Assembly (NCBI RefSeq): GCF_018502385.1
Contig: NZ_CP075523.1
Location: 558,001-622,000, forward strand
Direction of reading: 5' to 3'
Origin: Synechococcus sp. LA31
GTDB lineage: Bacteria > Cyanobacteriota > Cyanobacteriia > PCC-6307 > Cyanobiaceae
DNA: 64,000 bases
The notes beneath the pieces were generated by a model that saw only the letters and a program-made list of their open reading frames with translations, searched no databases and was not told the DNA's origin. Both the position numbers and the translations under genes were made by a program. Shown in pieces: positions 45,046 to 55,192 of the stretch. How positions within the stretch are numbered: the stretch's first letter is position 1; every line of letters starts with the position of its first letter.

Positions 45046-47181
45046 TCACACTGCCACCAGCCCTGAATGGCGAATCAGGGCTTCGCTACTCGGCTGCCGG
45101 CCGCGGAAAGCCTCGAAGACTTGCTTGGGATCGAGGCTTCCCCCAAGGCTGAGCACTGTGTCGCGGAAGCGTCTGCCTGTGTCTTGAATTTGCTCTTCGT
45201 TGGCAAGGCCAACCTCCTCGAAAGCGCTGAACGCATCAGCGCTCAGCACCTCGGCCCATTTGTAGGAGTAATAGCCCGCGGCGTAGCCGCCAGCAAAGAT
45301 GTGACCGAAGGAGCAGAGGAAGGCGTCTTCATCGATCGGTGTGAGCACCGTGGTGGTTGAAGCGATTTGCCGGCGCAATTGCTCAGGGCTCTGACCACAA
45401 TCTGCATGCCATTGGCTGTGGAGTTGTAAGTCCACCAGAGCAAAGTGCACCTGACGCAGGGTGGCTGAACCGCCCATGAAGGTGCGGGCCGCCAGCAGTT
45501 TGCGGTACTCGTCCTCAGGCAGGGATTCACCGCTCTGCCAGTGGCGCGCCATGCCCATCAAGGTGGTGCGGTCGTAGCACCAGTTCTCCATAAACTGGCT
45601 GGGCAGCTCCACGGCATCCCACTCCACCCCATTGATGCCAGCCGCCTGGGGACGCTCCACTGTGGTGAGCATGTGCTGCAGACCATGGCCGAACTCGTGG
45701 AAGAGGGTCTCCACCTCTTCAAAGCTCATCAGGCTGGGAGTCTCGCCGACCGGCGGGCTTTGGTTGCAAATCAGATACGCCACCGGCAGCACTGGTGTGC
45801 CGTCGCTGCTGCGGGATCGCACCAGGCATTCATCCATCCAGGCACCACCACGCTTGCTGCCTGGGCGGCTGTAGGGATCGAGGTAGAAGGCGGCCAGGGT
45901 CTCGCCGGCGCCTGATGGCGCCTGCTGCCCCTCCCGGATGCGGAAGTAGCGCACGTCGCTGTGCCAGACCGGCGCCTCGCCATCGGCGGCTTCAATCGTG
46001 ATGCCAAACAGGCGGCTGCACAGATCAAACAGGCCCTCCAGCACCAGGGGTAACGGGAAGTAAGGCCGAAGCGCTTCGCTGTCGAGCTCGAAGCTTTCTT
46101 GGCGCAGCTTTTCGGCCCAATAGCTCACATCCCAGGGCTTCAGATCAGCGGCCTCGGCGGCGCCGTGGCGGCGGGCGCAGCTGGCGAGAGCCTCGAGTTC
46201 CTGCTGGGCCACCGGGTAGGCAGCTGCCCGCAACTCCTCCAGCAAGGCTTCAACAGCGGATTCGGAGTTCGCCATTTTGGCGGCAAGGCTCACTTCGGCC
46301 CAGTTCGCATAGCCCAGGCGCCTGGCCTGTTCACCCCGCAGGATGAGGATACGCTCGATCAGGGGCCAGTTGTTGAGTGGATGGCCGGCCTGGCCAGACG
46401 CGCGGCTGACATGCGCCCGATACACCTGCTCGCGCAGGCTTCGCTGGCGGCTGTACTGAAGAAAGGGCGCATAGCGCGGCATGTCGAGCCCGAGCAGCCA
46501 GGGGCCCGCCTCGGGCGTGGCGTCGCTGTCACCCGCTTGGCGGGCCGCCTGCGCCAACTGGTCCAGCAGGCTGGCGGGCAGGCCATCCACGTCCTCCGGT
46601 TGGCTGAGCTTGAGGGTCCAGCTGTTGGTGGCATCGAGGACTTGATTGCCGAAACGGGTGGAGAGTTCCGCCAGTTCCTGGCTGGCTTGATTGAAGGCTT
46701 CCTGCTCGCTTCCATCGAGCCCTACACCGCGCAGCTGCATGTCCCGTAGTTCGGCCGCGAGGATGCGTTGCTGCGCAGAATCCAGCTGTTCGTTCTGCTT
46801 CTGCAGCTGCTCTAGGGCCTGATAGATCACCTGGCTCTGGCCAGCGCGGTTGCCGAATTGCACCACTGCTGCTTGTTGGGCTGCGTGGGCCTCCCGCAGC
46901 TCCGGGCTGTTGCACACCCCGTTGAGGTGGCTCACCACTCCCCAGCTCCAGCGAAGCCGCTCCCCAAGCCGCTGCAGGGGATCCATCACAGCGCTCCAGC
47001 TCAGGCAAACGCCGCTATCCAGTGCGGTGCCGAGCTTCTGCTCCAGTGTGGTGAGTTCGGTATTGAGTTGCTCGATCAGCTCCGGAATGTGGGCGCTCAC
47101 CGCTTGAGGGGTGATCGCCTCGAACAGGGGCAGGCCTTGGCCCCGCAGGATCTCGGGGCGGGCTGCTGTGGAGCTGCTCAT
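45046..47181 (-). CDS. M3-family oligopeptidase (oligopeptidase A/thimet type)
   Basis: This 711-residue cytoplasmic zinc peptidase degrades short peptides, such as cleaved signal peptides. The zinc motif HEFGH is in TLFHEFGHGLQHML, and the third Glu lies in NGVEWDAVELPSQFMENW, as in oligopeptidase A. Family length is about 680-710. It is the second metallopeptidase in the window, after the M32 enzyme. It is 67 bases downstream of the ndhD start region on the same strand; whether they share a transcript is unclear. Confidence 0.94.
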   Translation of the reverse strand: MSSSTAARPEILRGQGLPLFEAITPQAVSAHIPELIEQLNTELTTLEQKLGTALDSGVCLSWSAVMDPLQRLGERLRWSWGVVSHLNGVCNSPELREAHAAQQAAVVQFGNRAGQSQVIYQALEQLQKQNEQLDSAQQRILAAELRDMQLRGVGLDGSEQEAFNQASQELAELSTRFGNQVLDATNSWTLKLSQPEDVDGLPASLLDQLAQAARQAGDSDATPEAGPWLLGLDMPRYAPFLQYSRQRSLREQVYRAHVSRASGQAGHPLNNWPLIERILILRGEQARRLGYANWAEVSLAAKMANSESAVEALLEELRAAAYPVAQQELEALASCARRHGAAEAADLKPWDVSYWAEKLRQESFELDSEALRPYFPLPLVLEGLFDLCSRLFGITIEAADGEAPVWHSDVRYFRIREGQQAPSGAGETLAAFYLDPYSRPGSKRGGAWMDECLVRSRSSDGTPVLPVAYLICNQSPPVGETPSLMSFEEVETLFHEFGHGLQHMLTTVERPQAAGINGVEWDAVELPSQFMENWCYDRTTLMGMARHWQSGESLPEDEYRKLLAARTFMGGSATLRQVHFALVDLQLHSQWHADCGQSPEQLRRQIASTTTVLTPIDEDAFLCSFGHIFAGGYAAGYYSYKWAEVLSADAFSAFEEVGLANEEQIQDTGRRFRDTVLSLGGSLDPKQVFEAFRGRQPSSEALIRHSGLVAV

Positions 47182-47248
47182 GGGGCTGAGGATGGGCTCG
47201 GGGTTGTGCCGAAGTCCATTTCAGCCTGCGGATGACCCGAGCCGCTGT

Positions 47249-48871
47249 TCAGCCGAGGGCGGGAAGCCGAAGTGCCACCACGGCATATTGCGCCAGGTTG
47301 TCGGAGAGAGCGGTGGTAGAGGCCTCATAAAGATCAATGGCCACCCGAGGCCAGAAGCCGATCACCAGGGTGGGCACGAGCAGGGTGAGGCCGATCACGA
47401 GCTCGCGGGGCTTCATGTCTCCCAGGACGGCTAGAGCCGGAATCCTTGGTCCGAAGAACACACGCCGGCACAGGCTCAGCAGATACACCGGGGTGAGCAC
47501 CACGCCAATGGCTGCCAGCACTACAGCGATCACACGGAAGCCCACTGTGAAGTCAGCATTGCTGGTGAGGCCGAGAAACACAGTGATCTCGCTCACGAAG
47601 CCGCTCATCCCCGGCAGCGCCAGTGATGCCAGGGAGCTGGCCAGAAAGAAGGCGAAGGTGATGGGAAGCACCTTGGCCAGGCCGCCCATGTTTGGGATGG
47701 ACAGCGTCTTGGTGCGCTCGTAGAACACGCCAGTGACAAAGAACATCGCGGCGGCGATGAGGCCGTGGCTAATCATCTGAAGCATGGCGCCACTCATGCC
47801 AAGGCTGTCGATGGCGCCAATGCCCAGCAGCACGAAGCCCATGTGACTGACCGAGCTGCAGGCGATTCGCCGCTTCACGTTGTCTTGTGCGAAGGCGTTG
47901 AGGGCGCCATAGACGATGTTCACGATGCCGAGCACCACCAGAGCAGGCGCGAGCTGGAGGTGGGCTTCCGGCAGCATCTGCACGTTGAAGCGCAGCAAGG
48001 CATAGCCCCCCATCTTCAGCAGCACGCCCGCCAGCAGCATCGAGACCGGCGCATTCGCCTCTCCATGGGCATCGGGCAGCCACGTGTGGAGAGGGAACAT
48101 CGGCAGCTTCACACCGAAGCCCACCAGGAAGCCGAGATAGCAAAGAAGGCCGAAGGTGCCGCCGGGTGAGCGTGCGATCAGCTCGCTCAGGTTCAGGGTG
48201 AAGGGTCCGTTGAGAGCCAGCGCCAAACCGCTCACGAGGATGAGTAGGGAGGCGGTGGCTGTGTAGAGGATGAACTTGGTGGCGGCGTACTGACGCTGCT
48301 GGCCGCCCCAGATCGCGATCAGCAGGTACACCGGTACCAGCTCCAATTCCCAGGCCAAGAAGAACAGGAGAAAATCTTGGGAGAGAAACACCAACGCCTG
48401 GGCTGAGGCCTGCACCAGCAGCAGGGCGAAATAGAGGCGTGTTTTCTTCTGGATGTCCCAGCTGGCCGCCACCGAAAGCAGGGTGACGAGTCCGGAGAGC
48501 ACAACAAGGGGAGCCGAGAGTCCGTCGGTGGCGAGCGACCACTCCAAACCAATCGACGGAACCCAGGCAAACCGTTCCACCAGCTGTAGGCCCGCGACGG
48601 AGCCGTCGTAGTGCTGGCTGAACACATAGAGCATCAGGCCTAGATCCACCAGCAAGGTGACCAGGGCGATGGTGCGCGGCAGCTTGGGGTCGGTGCCGTC
48701 ACCGGGTAGCACCATCAGCAGAGGTGCAACGGCGACCGGCAACAAGGCAATCAGGCTCAGCCAGGGGAAGCCGTTTGAAGCGGTGAGCAGGCCTTGAGCC
48801 AAGGCTGAATCACCGAAGGCAGAACTTGAAAGTGTTGTGGACGCGGCCAGAAGGGGCAGTGTGGCGTCCAT
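47249..48871 (-). CDS. ndhD: NAD(P)H-quinone oxidoreductase chain 4 (NdhD)
   Basis: NdhD is a proton-pumping, antiporter-like membrane subunit of the NDH-1 complex of thylakoids, used in respiration and cyclic electron flow. The 540-residue protein has about 14 membrane segments and the conserved [23 protein letters not shown] (with the key Glu), [23 protein letters not shown] and [10 protein letters not shown]. The first 25 residues are a Ser/Ala-rich extension before the usual FPWLS start, so a later start is possible. Which NDH-1 form it serves cannot be fixed by eye. The gene has its own 98-base upstream gap. Confidence 0.95.
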   Translation of the reverse strand: MDATLPLLAASTTLSSSAFGDSALAQGLLTASNGFPWLSLIALLPVAVAPLLMVLPGDGTDPKLPRTIALVTLLVDLGLMLYVFSQHYDGSVAGLQLVERFAWVPSIGLEWSLATDGLSAPLVVLSGLVTLLSVAASWDIQKKTRLYFALLLVQASAQALVFLSQDFLLFFLAWELELVPVYLLIAIWGGQQRQYAATKFILYTATASLLILVSGLALALNGPFTLNLSELIARSPGGTFGLLCYLGFLVGFGVKLPMFPLHTWLPDAHGEANAPVSMLLAGVLLKMGGYALLRFNVQMLPEAHLQLAPALVVLGIVNIVYGALNAFAQDNVKRRIACSSVSHMGFVLLGIGAIDSLGMSGAMLQMISHGLIAAAMFFVTGVFYERTKTLSIPNMGGLAKVLPITFAFFLASSLASLALPGMSGFVSEITVFLGLTSNADFTVGFRVIAVVLAAIGVVLTPVYLLSLCRRVFFGPRIPALAVLGDMKPRELVIGLTLLVPTLVIGFWPRVAIDLYEASTTALSDNLAQYAVVALRLPALG

Positions 48872-48969
48872 GAAGACCTCATCCCAGTGATGGCTGCTCC
48901 CATCCCCCGATCAGGCCATGAGAGAGCTGAATCTAACAGCTGGGTATTTCTACTTAGGGCTTTGGAGCT

Positions 48970-49914
48970 TCAGTCGGGAATGGCCTTCCATCGGCTGCCG
49001 CTCTGCTGTAACTGCAGCACCTCCGAGCGTGAAGCCACCCCTTCCATTTCCCAAGCTCGCACCATGGCACGCCGCACTGCGCCGGCATGATCCCGGTTGG
49101 CTAGCGCCAGGATGCTGGGGCCGGCGCCACTGATCGCGCATCCCCAGGCACCGGCTTTGATGGCCGCCTCGTGAACCTGCCGGCCACCCTGGATCAGGCC
49201 CCAGCGGTAGGGCTCGTGGATGCGGTCATGCATGCCATCGGCAATCAGATCGCCATTGCCCGTCCTTAGGCCCTGTAGGAGCAGAGTGAGTGAGCCGAGG
49301 TTGGTAACCGCATCGGCGATGGAGATCGTCTTTGGCATGACCCGCCTTGCTTCGCTGGTGGAGAGGCGGATCGATGGGATGGCCACCACCGCCAGCACCT
49401 CCGGAGACCATTCGCAGCGCACCACCCGCCAGCGATGGGAGGCCGCCTTAGCAGTCATGCACAGCCCGCCCAACAGTGAGGGAACCACGTTGTCGGGATG
49501 GCCTTCGATATCGATCGCCAGCTCCAGCAACTTTTCGCGGCTCAGGGGTTCGTGAATCAGGGCATTGGCCCCCATCAGGCCTGCAACGATGGCTGTGGCG
49601 CTGCTGCCCAAGCCACGGGCTGGAGGGACCGCAAGCCGCACACGGGCCTCGATCGCAATGGGCTGCTCGCCCGCTTCCTTCCATACCCGCTGAGCGGCGC
49701 GATACACCAAGTTGTCGGGACCACCCCGCAGGTGGGAGCCTTCACTTCCTTCAATCACCAGCTCGAAGCGCTCACCATCGCCTTCGATGCAGCGCATCTC
49801 AAAGCGGTTGTTGAGATCCAGGGCGGCCCCCAGACAATCAAAGCCGGGGCCCAGGTTGGCTGTCGTGGCGGGAACATCCACCACAACCCCCTGGCCGATG
49901 CGGGGGCGGACCAT
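48970..49914 (-). CDS. thrB: Homoserine kinase
   Basis: ThrB phosphorylates homoserine on the way to threonine. The 314-residue GHMP kinase has VPATTANLGPGFDCLG at its start, the ATP loop PPARGLGSSATAIVAGL and the C-terminal GAWGCAISGAGPSILAL. It follows glk by 31 bases, and thrS leads that set, which places a threonine-synthesis enzyme next to the threonyl-tRNA synthetase. Confidence 0.96.
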   Translation of the reverse strand: MVRPRIGQGVVVDVPATTANLGPGFDCLGAALDLNNRFEMRCIEGDGERFELVIEGSEGSHLRGGPDNLVYRAAQRVWKEAGEQPIAIEARVRLAVPPARGLGSSATAIVAGLMGANALIHEPLSREKLLELAIDIEGHPDNVVPSLLGGLCMTAKAASHRWRVVRCEWSPEVLAVVAIPSIRLSTSEARRVMPKTISIADAVTNLGSLTLLLQGLRTGNGDLIADGMHDRIHEPYRWGLIQGGRQVHEAAIKAGAWGCAISGAGPSILALANRDHAGAVRRAMVRAWEMEGVASRSEVLQLQQSGSRWKAIPD

Positions 49915-49945
49915 ACGGTCGGTTCTGCTGGGGCCAGTGTCCCAC

Positions 49946-50944
49946 TCAGCCCATCAGCATCCGGGCGCGGCAGGCCGCACTGAAGAGCCCGGCCTCCGGA
50001 TCGGTGAGGGCGAGCACGGGAACCTGTTCGAGCACCGGGCTGAGCCGACCCTTCTGCAGCAGCGGGCCCAGAAAGGCCTCGGATCGCAGTTCCTCCAGCA
50101 GTTTTCCCGCCGTACCCCCTCCCACCCACAGGCCACCGCTGCAGAGGGTCTGCAGGGCCAGGTCACCGGCGGTGCTGCCGTAGGCGCCGAGCCACAGATC
50201 CATGGCGCGGCGGGCCAGGGGATCACCAGCAGCCGCCGCACTGGCGGTGGCCGCGGGGCGGTCATTGCTGTCGATGCTCGCCAGGGGATGGCCTGCGGCG
50301 GCTGGATCGGTGGCCAGCAACCAGCGCATCACTTCCCCCAGGCCCGTGCCGCTCACCACCCGCTCGATCGAGACCCGCCCGATCTGCAGATCCTGTTTGA
50401 GCCAGCATTTCAGCTGCCATTCGGCCTCGTTGCGCGGTGCGAATTCCGCGTGGGAGGCCTCACTGGCCATGGCCTGCAGCCCCTGAGCGGTGGGCACACC
50501 GATCGCCACGCCCAGCCCCGTGCCGGCACCGAGGATCGCCACAGGAGCCTGGGGATCAGCGCCTCCCGCTGCAGGCTTCAGCAGGGTGTGTTGATCGGCT
50601 TGCACATGGGGTAGTCCGTAGATCAGCACGGCGAAATCATTCACCAGATCCACCTGCTCCAACCCGCAGCGGCTGGCCAGGGCTGTCTGCTCCAGCTGCC
50701 AGGGGAGGTTGGTGAGCTTCACCCGGCCTTGCCGCACGGGCCCGGCCACGGCGAAGCAGGCGTGGCTCGGGCGGCTCGGTGCGGGTTCAGCGGCCAGGAA
50801 ATGATTCACCAGCTCGGCGAAATCGGCCCAGTCCGCCGACACGAAGCGTTCAGTGCGCTGCTGGCGGAGTTGGCCGCCATCGAGCGTGTAGATCGCCAGA
50901 AGCGTTTTGGTGCCGCCGATGTCGCCGGCCAGGAGGGTGGTCAT
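49946..50944 (-). CDS. glk: Glucokinase (bacterial GLK family)
   Basis: The 332-residue protein phosphorylates glucose with ATP. It starts LLAGDIGGTKTLLAIY and contains VAGPVRQGRVKLTNLPW, VDLVNDFAVLIYGL (catalytic Asp) and LGAGTGLGVAIG, the signatures of the Glk family rather than ROK. Its ATG overlaps the thrS stop by one base, so it is co-translated with the synthetase. It may rephosphorylate glucose released from glycogen or compatible solutes (inference). Confidence 0.94.
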   Translation of the reverse strand: MTTLLAGDIGGTKTLLAIYTLDGGQLRQQRTERFVSADWADFAELVNHFLAAEPAPSRPSHACFAVAGPVRQGRVKLTNLPWQLEQTALASRCGLEQVDLVNDFAVLIYGLPHVQADQHTLLKPAAGGADPQAPVAILGAGTGLGVAIGVPTAQGLQAMASEASHAEFAPRNEAEWQLKCWLKQDLQIGRVSIERVVSGTGLGEVMRWLLATDPAAAGHPLASIDSNDRPAATASAAAAGDPLARRAMDLWLGAYGSTAGDLALQTLCSGGLWVGGGTAGKLLEELRSEAFLGPLLQKGRLSPVLEQVPVLALTDPEAGLFSAACRARMLMG

Positions 50945-52797
50945 CAGCCCAGGGGCAGACCTGCACTCCGATCCTGATTGGCGCGGCCCGCAGCCGCCAC
51001 TAGATCAGCCACGGCCACGCTGCCGAGATCGCCATCACGCCGGCTGCGCAGGCTGATTTGGCCGCTCTCGGCCTCTTTGGCACCGATCACACCCAGCACT
51101 GGGATCTTCATCTGTTCGCCATTGCGAATCAGCTTGCCGAGGCGATCACCGGAATGGTCAATGCTGGCTCGCACGCCGGCGGCCTGGAGCTCGGCGGCCA
51201 CCCCCGCGGCGTACTCACGCACCTCATCGGTGACCGGCAACAACCGGATCTGCTCGGGGGCGAGCCAGAAGGGGAAATCGCCGGCGTAGTTCTCGGTCAT
51301 GATCCCGAAGAACCGCTCCAGCGACCCGAAGATGGCCCGGTGGATCATGATCGGCCGCTGACGCGTGCCATCGGCGGCCACGTACTCGAGATCAAACCGC
51401 TCCGGCAGGTTGAAATCGAGCTGGATGGTGGAGCACTGCCACATCCGGCCGATGGCGTCCTCGATCTTGAGGTCGATCTTCGGGCCGTAGAAGGCGCCAC
51501 CGCCTTCGTCGATCTTGTAGGCCCAGCCCTTGCGATCCAGAGCTTCGATCAGGCCTTGGGTGGCCAGCTCCCAGACGGCGTCTTCACCGATCGATTTCTC
51601 AGGCCGGGTCGAGAGGTTGATCTCGTAGTGGCGGAAATCAAACGTGGAGAGGATCTGCTCGGTGAGGTTGAGGATCGCCAGGATTTCATCGCTGATCTGC
51701 CCCGGCAGACAGAACACGTGGGCATCGTCCTGGGTGAAGCCGCGCACGCGCATCAGGCCGTGCATCACACCGGGCCGCTCGTAGCGATACACCGTGCCCA
51801 GCTCGGCCCAGCGGATCGGCAGCTCCCGGTAGCTGCGCAGGGTGCTGGCGTAGGTGAGCACGTGGAACGGGCAGTTCATCGGCTTGAGCTGGTATTCCCG
51901 CTCATCCACCTGCATCGGCCCAAACATGCTCTCGCTGTAGAAGTCGAGGTGGCCGGAGGTTTTCCACAGGCTGATGTCGGCCACATGGGGTGTGTAGAGC
52001 AGCTCGTAGCCGGCGGCAAAGTGCAGGTCGCGCCACAGGTTCTCGATCAACAAGCGCATGCGGGCGCCGCGGGGGTGCCAGAACACCAGGCCAGCGCCGG
52101 CTTCGTCTTCGATGGAGAACAGATCGAGATCGGTGCCGATGCGGCGGTGATCGCGGCGGAGGGCCTCTTCCTTGCGGCGCTTGTATTCAGCCAGCTGTTC
52201 CGGGGTTTGCCAGGCCGTGCCGTAGATGCGCTGCAGTTGGGCGTTGTTTTCATCACCGCGCCAGTAGGCACCGGCCACGCTTTCCAGCTCAAAGGCCTTG
52301 GCATTGAGCTCGCCCGTGGTGGCCACGTGGGGGCCGGCGCAGAGGTCCCACCACTCCTTACCCAGGGTGTAGAGGGTGATCGGTTCGTTGATGCCCGCGA
52401 GGATTTCGAGCTTGTAGGGCTCGTTCTGGGCCTTGATCTTGGTCTCGGCTTCCGCGCGGCTCACCTCAAGGCGCTCGAGCGGAAGCTTTTGATTGATGAT
52501 CTTGATCATCTCCTTCTTGATGGCCTTGAGATCGGCCTCGGTGAAGGGATCTGGGTTGTCGAAGTCGTAATAGAAGCCGTTCTCAGTCCACGGGCCGATC
52601 GTCACCTGCGCCTTAGGGAAGAGCCGCTGTACCGCCATGGCCATCACATGGCTCATCGAGTGGCGGATGCGAAGCAGCTGCTCGCTTTCGCTGGTTTTCG
52701 GCAGGTGGATGGTCGCCGCCTCCGCCGCCTCACCCGTGGCCGTGGTGGTTGCGACGCTGCCCGAGGAGCTTGATGCGGCTGAGCGGGTCGCGGTCAC
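50944..52797 (-). CDS. thrS: Threonyl-tRNA synthetase lacking the TGS domain
   Basis: ThrS charges tRNA-Thr and edits mis-added serine. The 617-residue protein starts with about 28 Ser/Thr/Ala residues rather than the TGS (N1) domain. The editing domain follows, with HSMSH at 46-50 and WWDLCAGPHV. The class II core has PMNCPFH (zinc Cys), MIHRAIFGSLERF and the arginine motif, and an anticodon domain ends the protein. A missing TGS is, as I recall, usual for cyanobacterial ThrRS. It heads the thrS-glk-thrB set. Confidence 0.96.
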   Translation of the reverse strand: MTATRSAASSSSGSVATTTATGEAAEAATIHLPKTSESEQLLRIRHSMSHVMAMAVQRLFPKAQVTIGPWTENGFYYDFDNPDPFTEADLKAIKKEMIKIINQKLPLERLEVSRAEAETKIKAQNEPYKLEILAGINEPITLYTLGKEWWDLCAGPHVATTGELNAKAFELESVAGAYWRGDENNAQLQRIYGTAWQTPEQLAEYKRRKEEALRRDHRRIGTDLDLFSIEDEAGAGLVFWHPRGARMRLLIENLWRDLHFAAGYELLYTPHVADISLWKTSGHLDFYSESMFGPMQVDEREYQLKPMNCPFHVLTYASTLRSYRELPIRWAELGTVYRYERPGVMHGLMRVRGFTQDDAHVFCLPGQISDEILAILNLTEQILSTFDFRHYEINLSTRPEKSIGEDAVWELATQGLIEALDRKGWAYKIDEGGGAFYGPKIDLKIEDAIGRMWQCSTIQLDFNLPERFDLEYVAADGTRQRPIMIHRAIFGSLERFFGIMTENYAGDFPFWLAPEQIRLLPVTDEVREYAAGVAAELQAAGVRASIDHSGDRLGKLIRNGEQMKIPVLGVIGAKEAESGQISLRSRRDGDLGSVAVADLVAAAGRANQDRSAGLPLG

Positions 52798-52862
52798 GGC
52801 GGTGGGATAGCAACCCCGATCCTACGCAGGGGATTTGGGGCCATTCCTAGGGTGATCGAGTG

Positions 52863-53240
52863 ATGGATCCTTCCTTCCCGCCGACGCCGCCCTCGGAACC
52901 GGATTCAGAGCCGGCCCAGCTTCTCGACCACTTGCTCCAGTCGCTCTTCGACGACTTCTGCTTTTGGTTCGAGCGGGGGCTCGTTCTGCTCGATCTCACC
53001 CCTGAGAAGCTTTTGCCAGCCTCTGAACAGCAGGCCTTACGCCAACGGCTGGAGGAAGCGCTGCAGGCAATCGCGGCGACCCGAGCTTTGCGGGCGGCCT
53101 GCTCTACACCGATGGCGGTGGATATGGATGCCATGGCGCCCTGGCACCGCCTGATGATGCGCGTCTGGAACCTCTCGGCGATGCTGCGCATCGCTGGTGT
53201 GACTCTGCCGCCGGAGGTTCGTCCTCCGTCTCAGGCCTGA
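52863..53240 (+). CDS. DUF2605 family protein
   Basis: A 125-residue helical protein. LLQSLFDDFCFWFERGLVLL and the near-terminal APWHRLMMRVWNLSAMLR match DUF2605, a cyanobacterial family without known role. It is divergent from thrS across 65 bases, and its last 10 bases overlap the convergent GH104 gene. ATG 52863 is used; a GTG at 52860 is adjacent. Confidence 0.78.
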   Translation: MDPSFPPTPPSEPDSEPAQLLDHLLQSLFDDFCFWFERGLVLLDLTPEKLLPASEQQALRQRLEEALQAIAATRALRAACSTPMAVDMDAMAPWHRLMMRVWNLSAMLRIAGVTLPPEVRPPSQA

Positions 53241-53980
53241 TCGCTCAGTTGTTGCAAGTTGCTGCTGAAGAAGCGCTGTAGGTCTTCTGCTTGCTTCACC
53301 GGCTGGCCATAGGCACTGCGGCCGGCCAGGTTGGGAAAGGAGGCCCACTCCTTGGCCAGAACAGCCATGGCTTCACGGGTGAGGCCCTGTTGATCGATGT
53401 GATCGAGCATGCCGCGTCGATCCACCAGATAGAGAGCAGCCTGGTCTTGGCTGCGGGGATCGAAGCTGTTGAGCTCCAGCTTTGTGGCGGCCTCACGCCA
53501 GGTACCCGGCAGGAACTGATAGGCACCGGCAGCTGCACTGGTGTATCGCTTCACCACCACCACTTCAGGATGGCGGGCGAGGCTCTTGAAGCGACCGCCA
53601 CCGTAGAGGGTGCGGTAGCCCTCCTGGCCCTGCTTCCAGGTGCCTTCGGCAAACCGGATCGTGTTGAGCAGAGCGCGTCTACGCGGAGTGATCGGATACG
53701 CGTCTGAGTTAGCCGGTTGAGTTGCGGTTGGGGATGCCTCGCCGGGCTGTTGGCGCCCCTGGGAAGGGGTGACGAGGGGACCGGCCGCCAGCAGCAGCAG
53801 CCCGAGGGCAGCGGCGCTGGTTGAGGTGGCAGACGGTCTGGGGCCGGAAGGCAGCTGGCGACGCAAACGCAAGGGCAGCACGACAAGGTCCGATGAGCCT
53901 GAACCGCTTCCCCCTCCCTCCACGAGCCATCGTGAACCGGTCTGGACAAATGAGACGCAGATGTGCTCTCTAGCCGGCAT
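53231..53980 (-). CDS. GH104 (lambda endolysin-like) lytic transglycosylase with membrane anchor
   Basis: The C-terminal 150 residues match phage lambda endolysin-type muramidases of family GH104: LLNTIRFAEGTW with catalytic Glu112, YGGGRFKSLARHPEVVV, SAAAGAYQFLPGTWREAATKLEL, then FDPRSQDQAALYLVDRRG. Such enzymes cleave peptidoglycan with anhydro-bond formation. A Pro/Ser/Ala-rich N-terminal region with a hydrophobic stretch (about 52-70) may anchor or export it. The first 30 residues are doubtful; a later GTG or TTG start is possible. It lies between trpS and DUF2605 with no other phage genes nearby. Confidence 0.82.
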   Translation of the reverse strand: MPAREHICVSFVQTGSRWLVEGGGSGSGSSDLVVLPLRLRRQLPSGPRPSATSTSAAALGLLLLAAGPLVTPSQGRQQPGEASPTATQPANSDAYPITPRRRALLNTIRFAEGTWKQGQEGYRTLYGGGRFKSLARHPEVVVVKRYTSAAAGAYQFLPGTWREAATKLELNSFDPRSQDQAALYLVDRRGMLDHIDQQGLTREAMAVLAKEWASFPNLAGRSAYGQPVKQAEDLQRFFSSNLQQLSDQA

Positions 53981-54079
53981 GCAGGGTGAGACCCGACTGC
54001 GACTGAAGGACTGGGCGTGTGACGATTCGGTTGCCGTCCTCGTATTGATCAGCTGCTTTTATCTTTTCTTAGCTTTTGA

Positions 54080-55126
54080 TCAGGCGCTAGCGCTGCCCTG
54101 GGTCTTGGCTAGGAACCCCAGGGCCTCGCGGGTGCGCTCCAGGGTGGCGTCCGCCACTGCGTTGGCCCGCTCTCGGCCCTGTTGCAGCACGCGATCGAGC
54201 TCGGCGGGATCGGCGCTTAAGCAGGCGTGGCGCTCCTGGATTGGCCGTAGTGCTTCCACCATTGCCTCCGCCAGCAGGGGTTTGAACGTTCCCCAGCCCA
54301 TCGCTGCGCATTCGCTGGCCGCCGCTTCGCGCCCCTTGCCGCTGAGCAAGGCGTAGAGCCCCAGCAGGTTGTCGGTCTCCGGTCGATCCGGGTTGCCGAA
54401 CTCCAGGCCCATCTGCGGGTCCGTCTTAGCCCGCTTCACCTTCTTGGTAATCAGTTCGGGGGGATCCAGCAGGTTGATGCGAGATCCCTCGTTGGGATCG
54501 CTCTTGCTCATTTTGCTGCGCCCATCGGTGAGGCTCATCACCCTTGCGCCCTCTTTGAGGATCAACGGCTCGGGCACTTTCAGCACCGGGATGGGCTCGC
54601 CATCGCTGTCCTTCTTGGCGAACCGGGCGTTGATGCGTTGCTGGGCGATGTCGCGCGCCAGTTCAAGGTGCTGCTTCTGGTCTTCGCCCACCGGCACCAA
54701 GTCGGCGTCATACAAAAGGATGTCGGCCGCCATCAGCACTGGGTAATCCAGGAGTCCCACAGACACCTGATCGCCTTGCTTCACAGCCTTTTCCTTGAAC
54801 TGGATCATCCGCTCCAGCCAGTTGAGCGGGGTGACACAGTTCAGCAGCCAACAGAGCTCGCTGTGGGCTGATACGTGGCTTTGCACAAACACCGTGGCCT
54901 TGGCCGGATCAATGCCACAGGCCAGGTAGAGGGCGGCGGTGCTGCGGGTGTCAGCCGCAAGCTGTGCGGGGTTGTGGGGAACGGTGATCGCATGCAGATC
55001 CACCACGCAGAAAAACGTGTCGTGGCTGTCTTGTAGATCAACCCAGTTGCGGATGGCGCCGAGCCAGTTGCCCAGGTGCAGTGATCCGGTTGGTTGAACC
55101 CCTGAGAGAACCCGGGCCCTTGGCAT
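54080..55126 (-). CDS. trpS: Tryptophanyl-tRNA synthetase
   Basis: TrpS attaches tryptophan to its tRNA. The 348-residue class I enzyme begins RVLSGVQPTGSLHLGNWLGAI, whose HLGN is the HIGH equivalent, and has GRSKMSKSDPN as the KMSKS loop. ATG 55126 is used. It sits 66 bases after the RG-rich gene on the same strand and 99 bases ahead of the GH104 gene. Confidence 0.96.
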   Translation of the reverse strand: MPRARVLSGVQPTGSLHLGNWLGAIRNWVDLQDSHDTFFCVVDLHAITVPHNPAQLAADTRSTAALYLACGIDPAKATVFVQSHVSAHSELCWLLNCVTPLNWLERMIQFKEKAVKQGDQVSVGLLDYPVLMAADILLYDADLVPVGEDQKQHLELARDIAQQRINARFAKKDSDGEPIPVLKVPEPLILKEGARVMSLTDGRSKMSKSDPNEGSRINLLDPPELITKKVKRAKTDPQMGLEFGNPDRPETDNLLGLYALLSGKGREAAASECAAMGWGTFKPLLAEAMVEALRPIQERHACLSADPAELDRVLQQGRERANAVADATLERTREALGFLAKTQGSASA

Positions 55127-55192
55127 CTGTGATCGCTGGCATGTCGCCGGATTCTGCCTGGGGGCGTCACCGGCGATCCCGCCCGGGTGCGA

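Noticed and set aside
51058-52773. Long 571-codon open frame antisense to thrS
   Set aside because: It is a shadow of the thrS codon pattern (repeated Val/Leu/His/Gln), with no domain and no start signal.
53231-53980. Prophage remnant around the GH104 gene
   Set aside because: No holin, integrase, structural gene or att-like repeat is nearby; neighbours are trpS and DUF2605.
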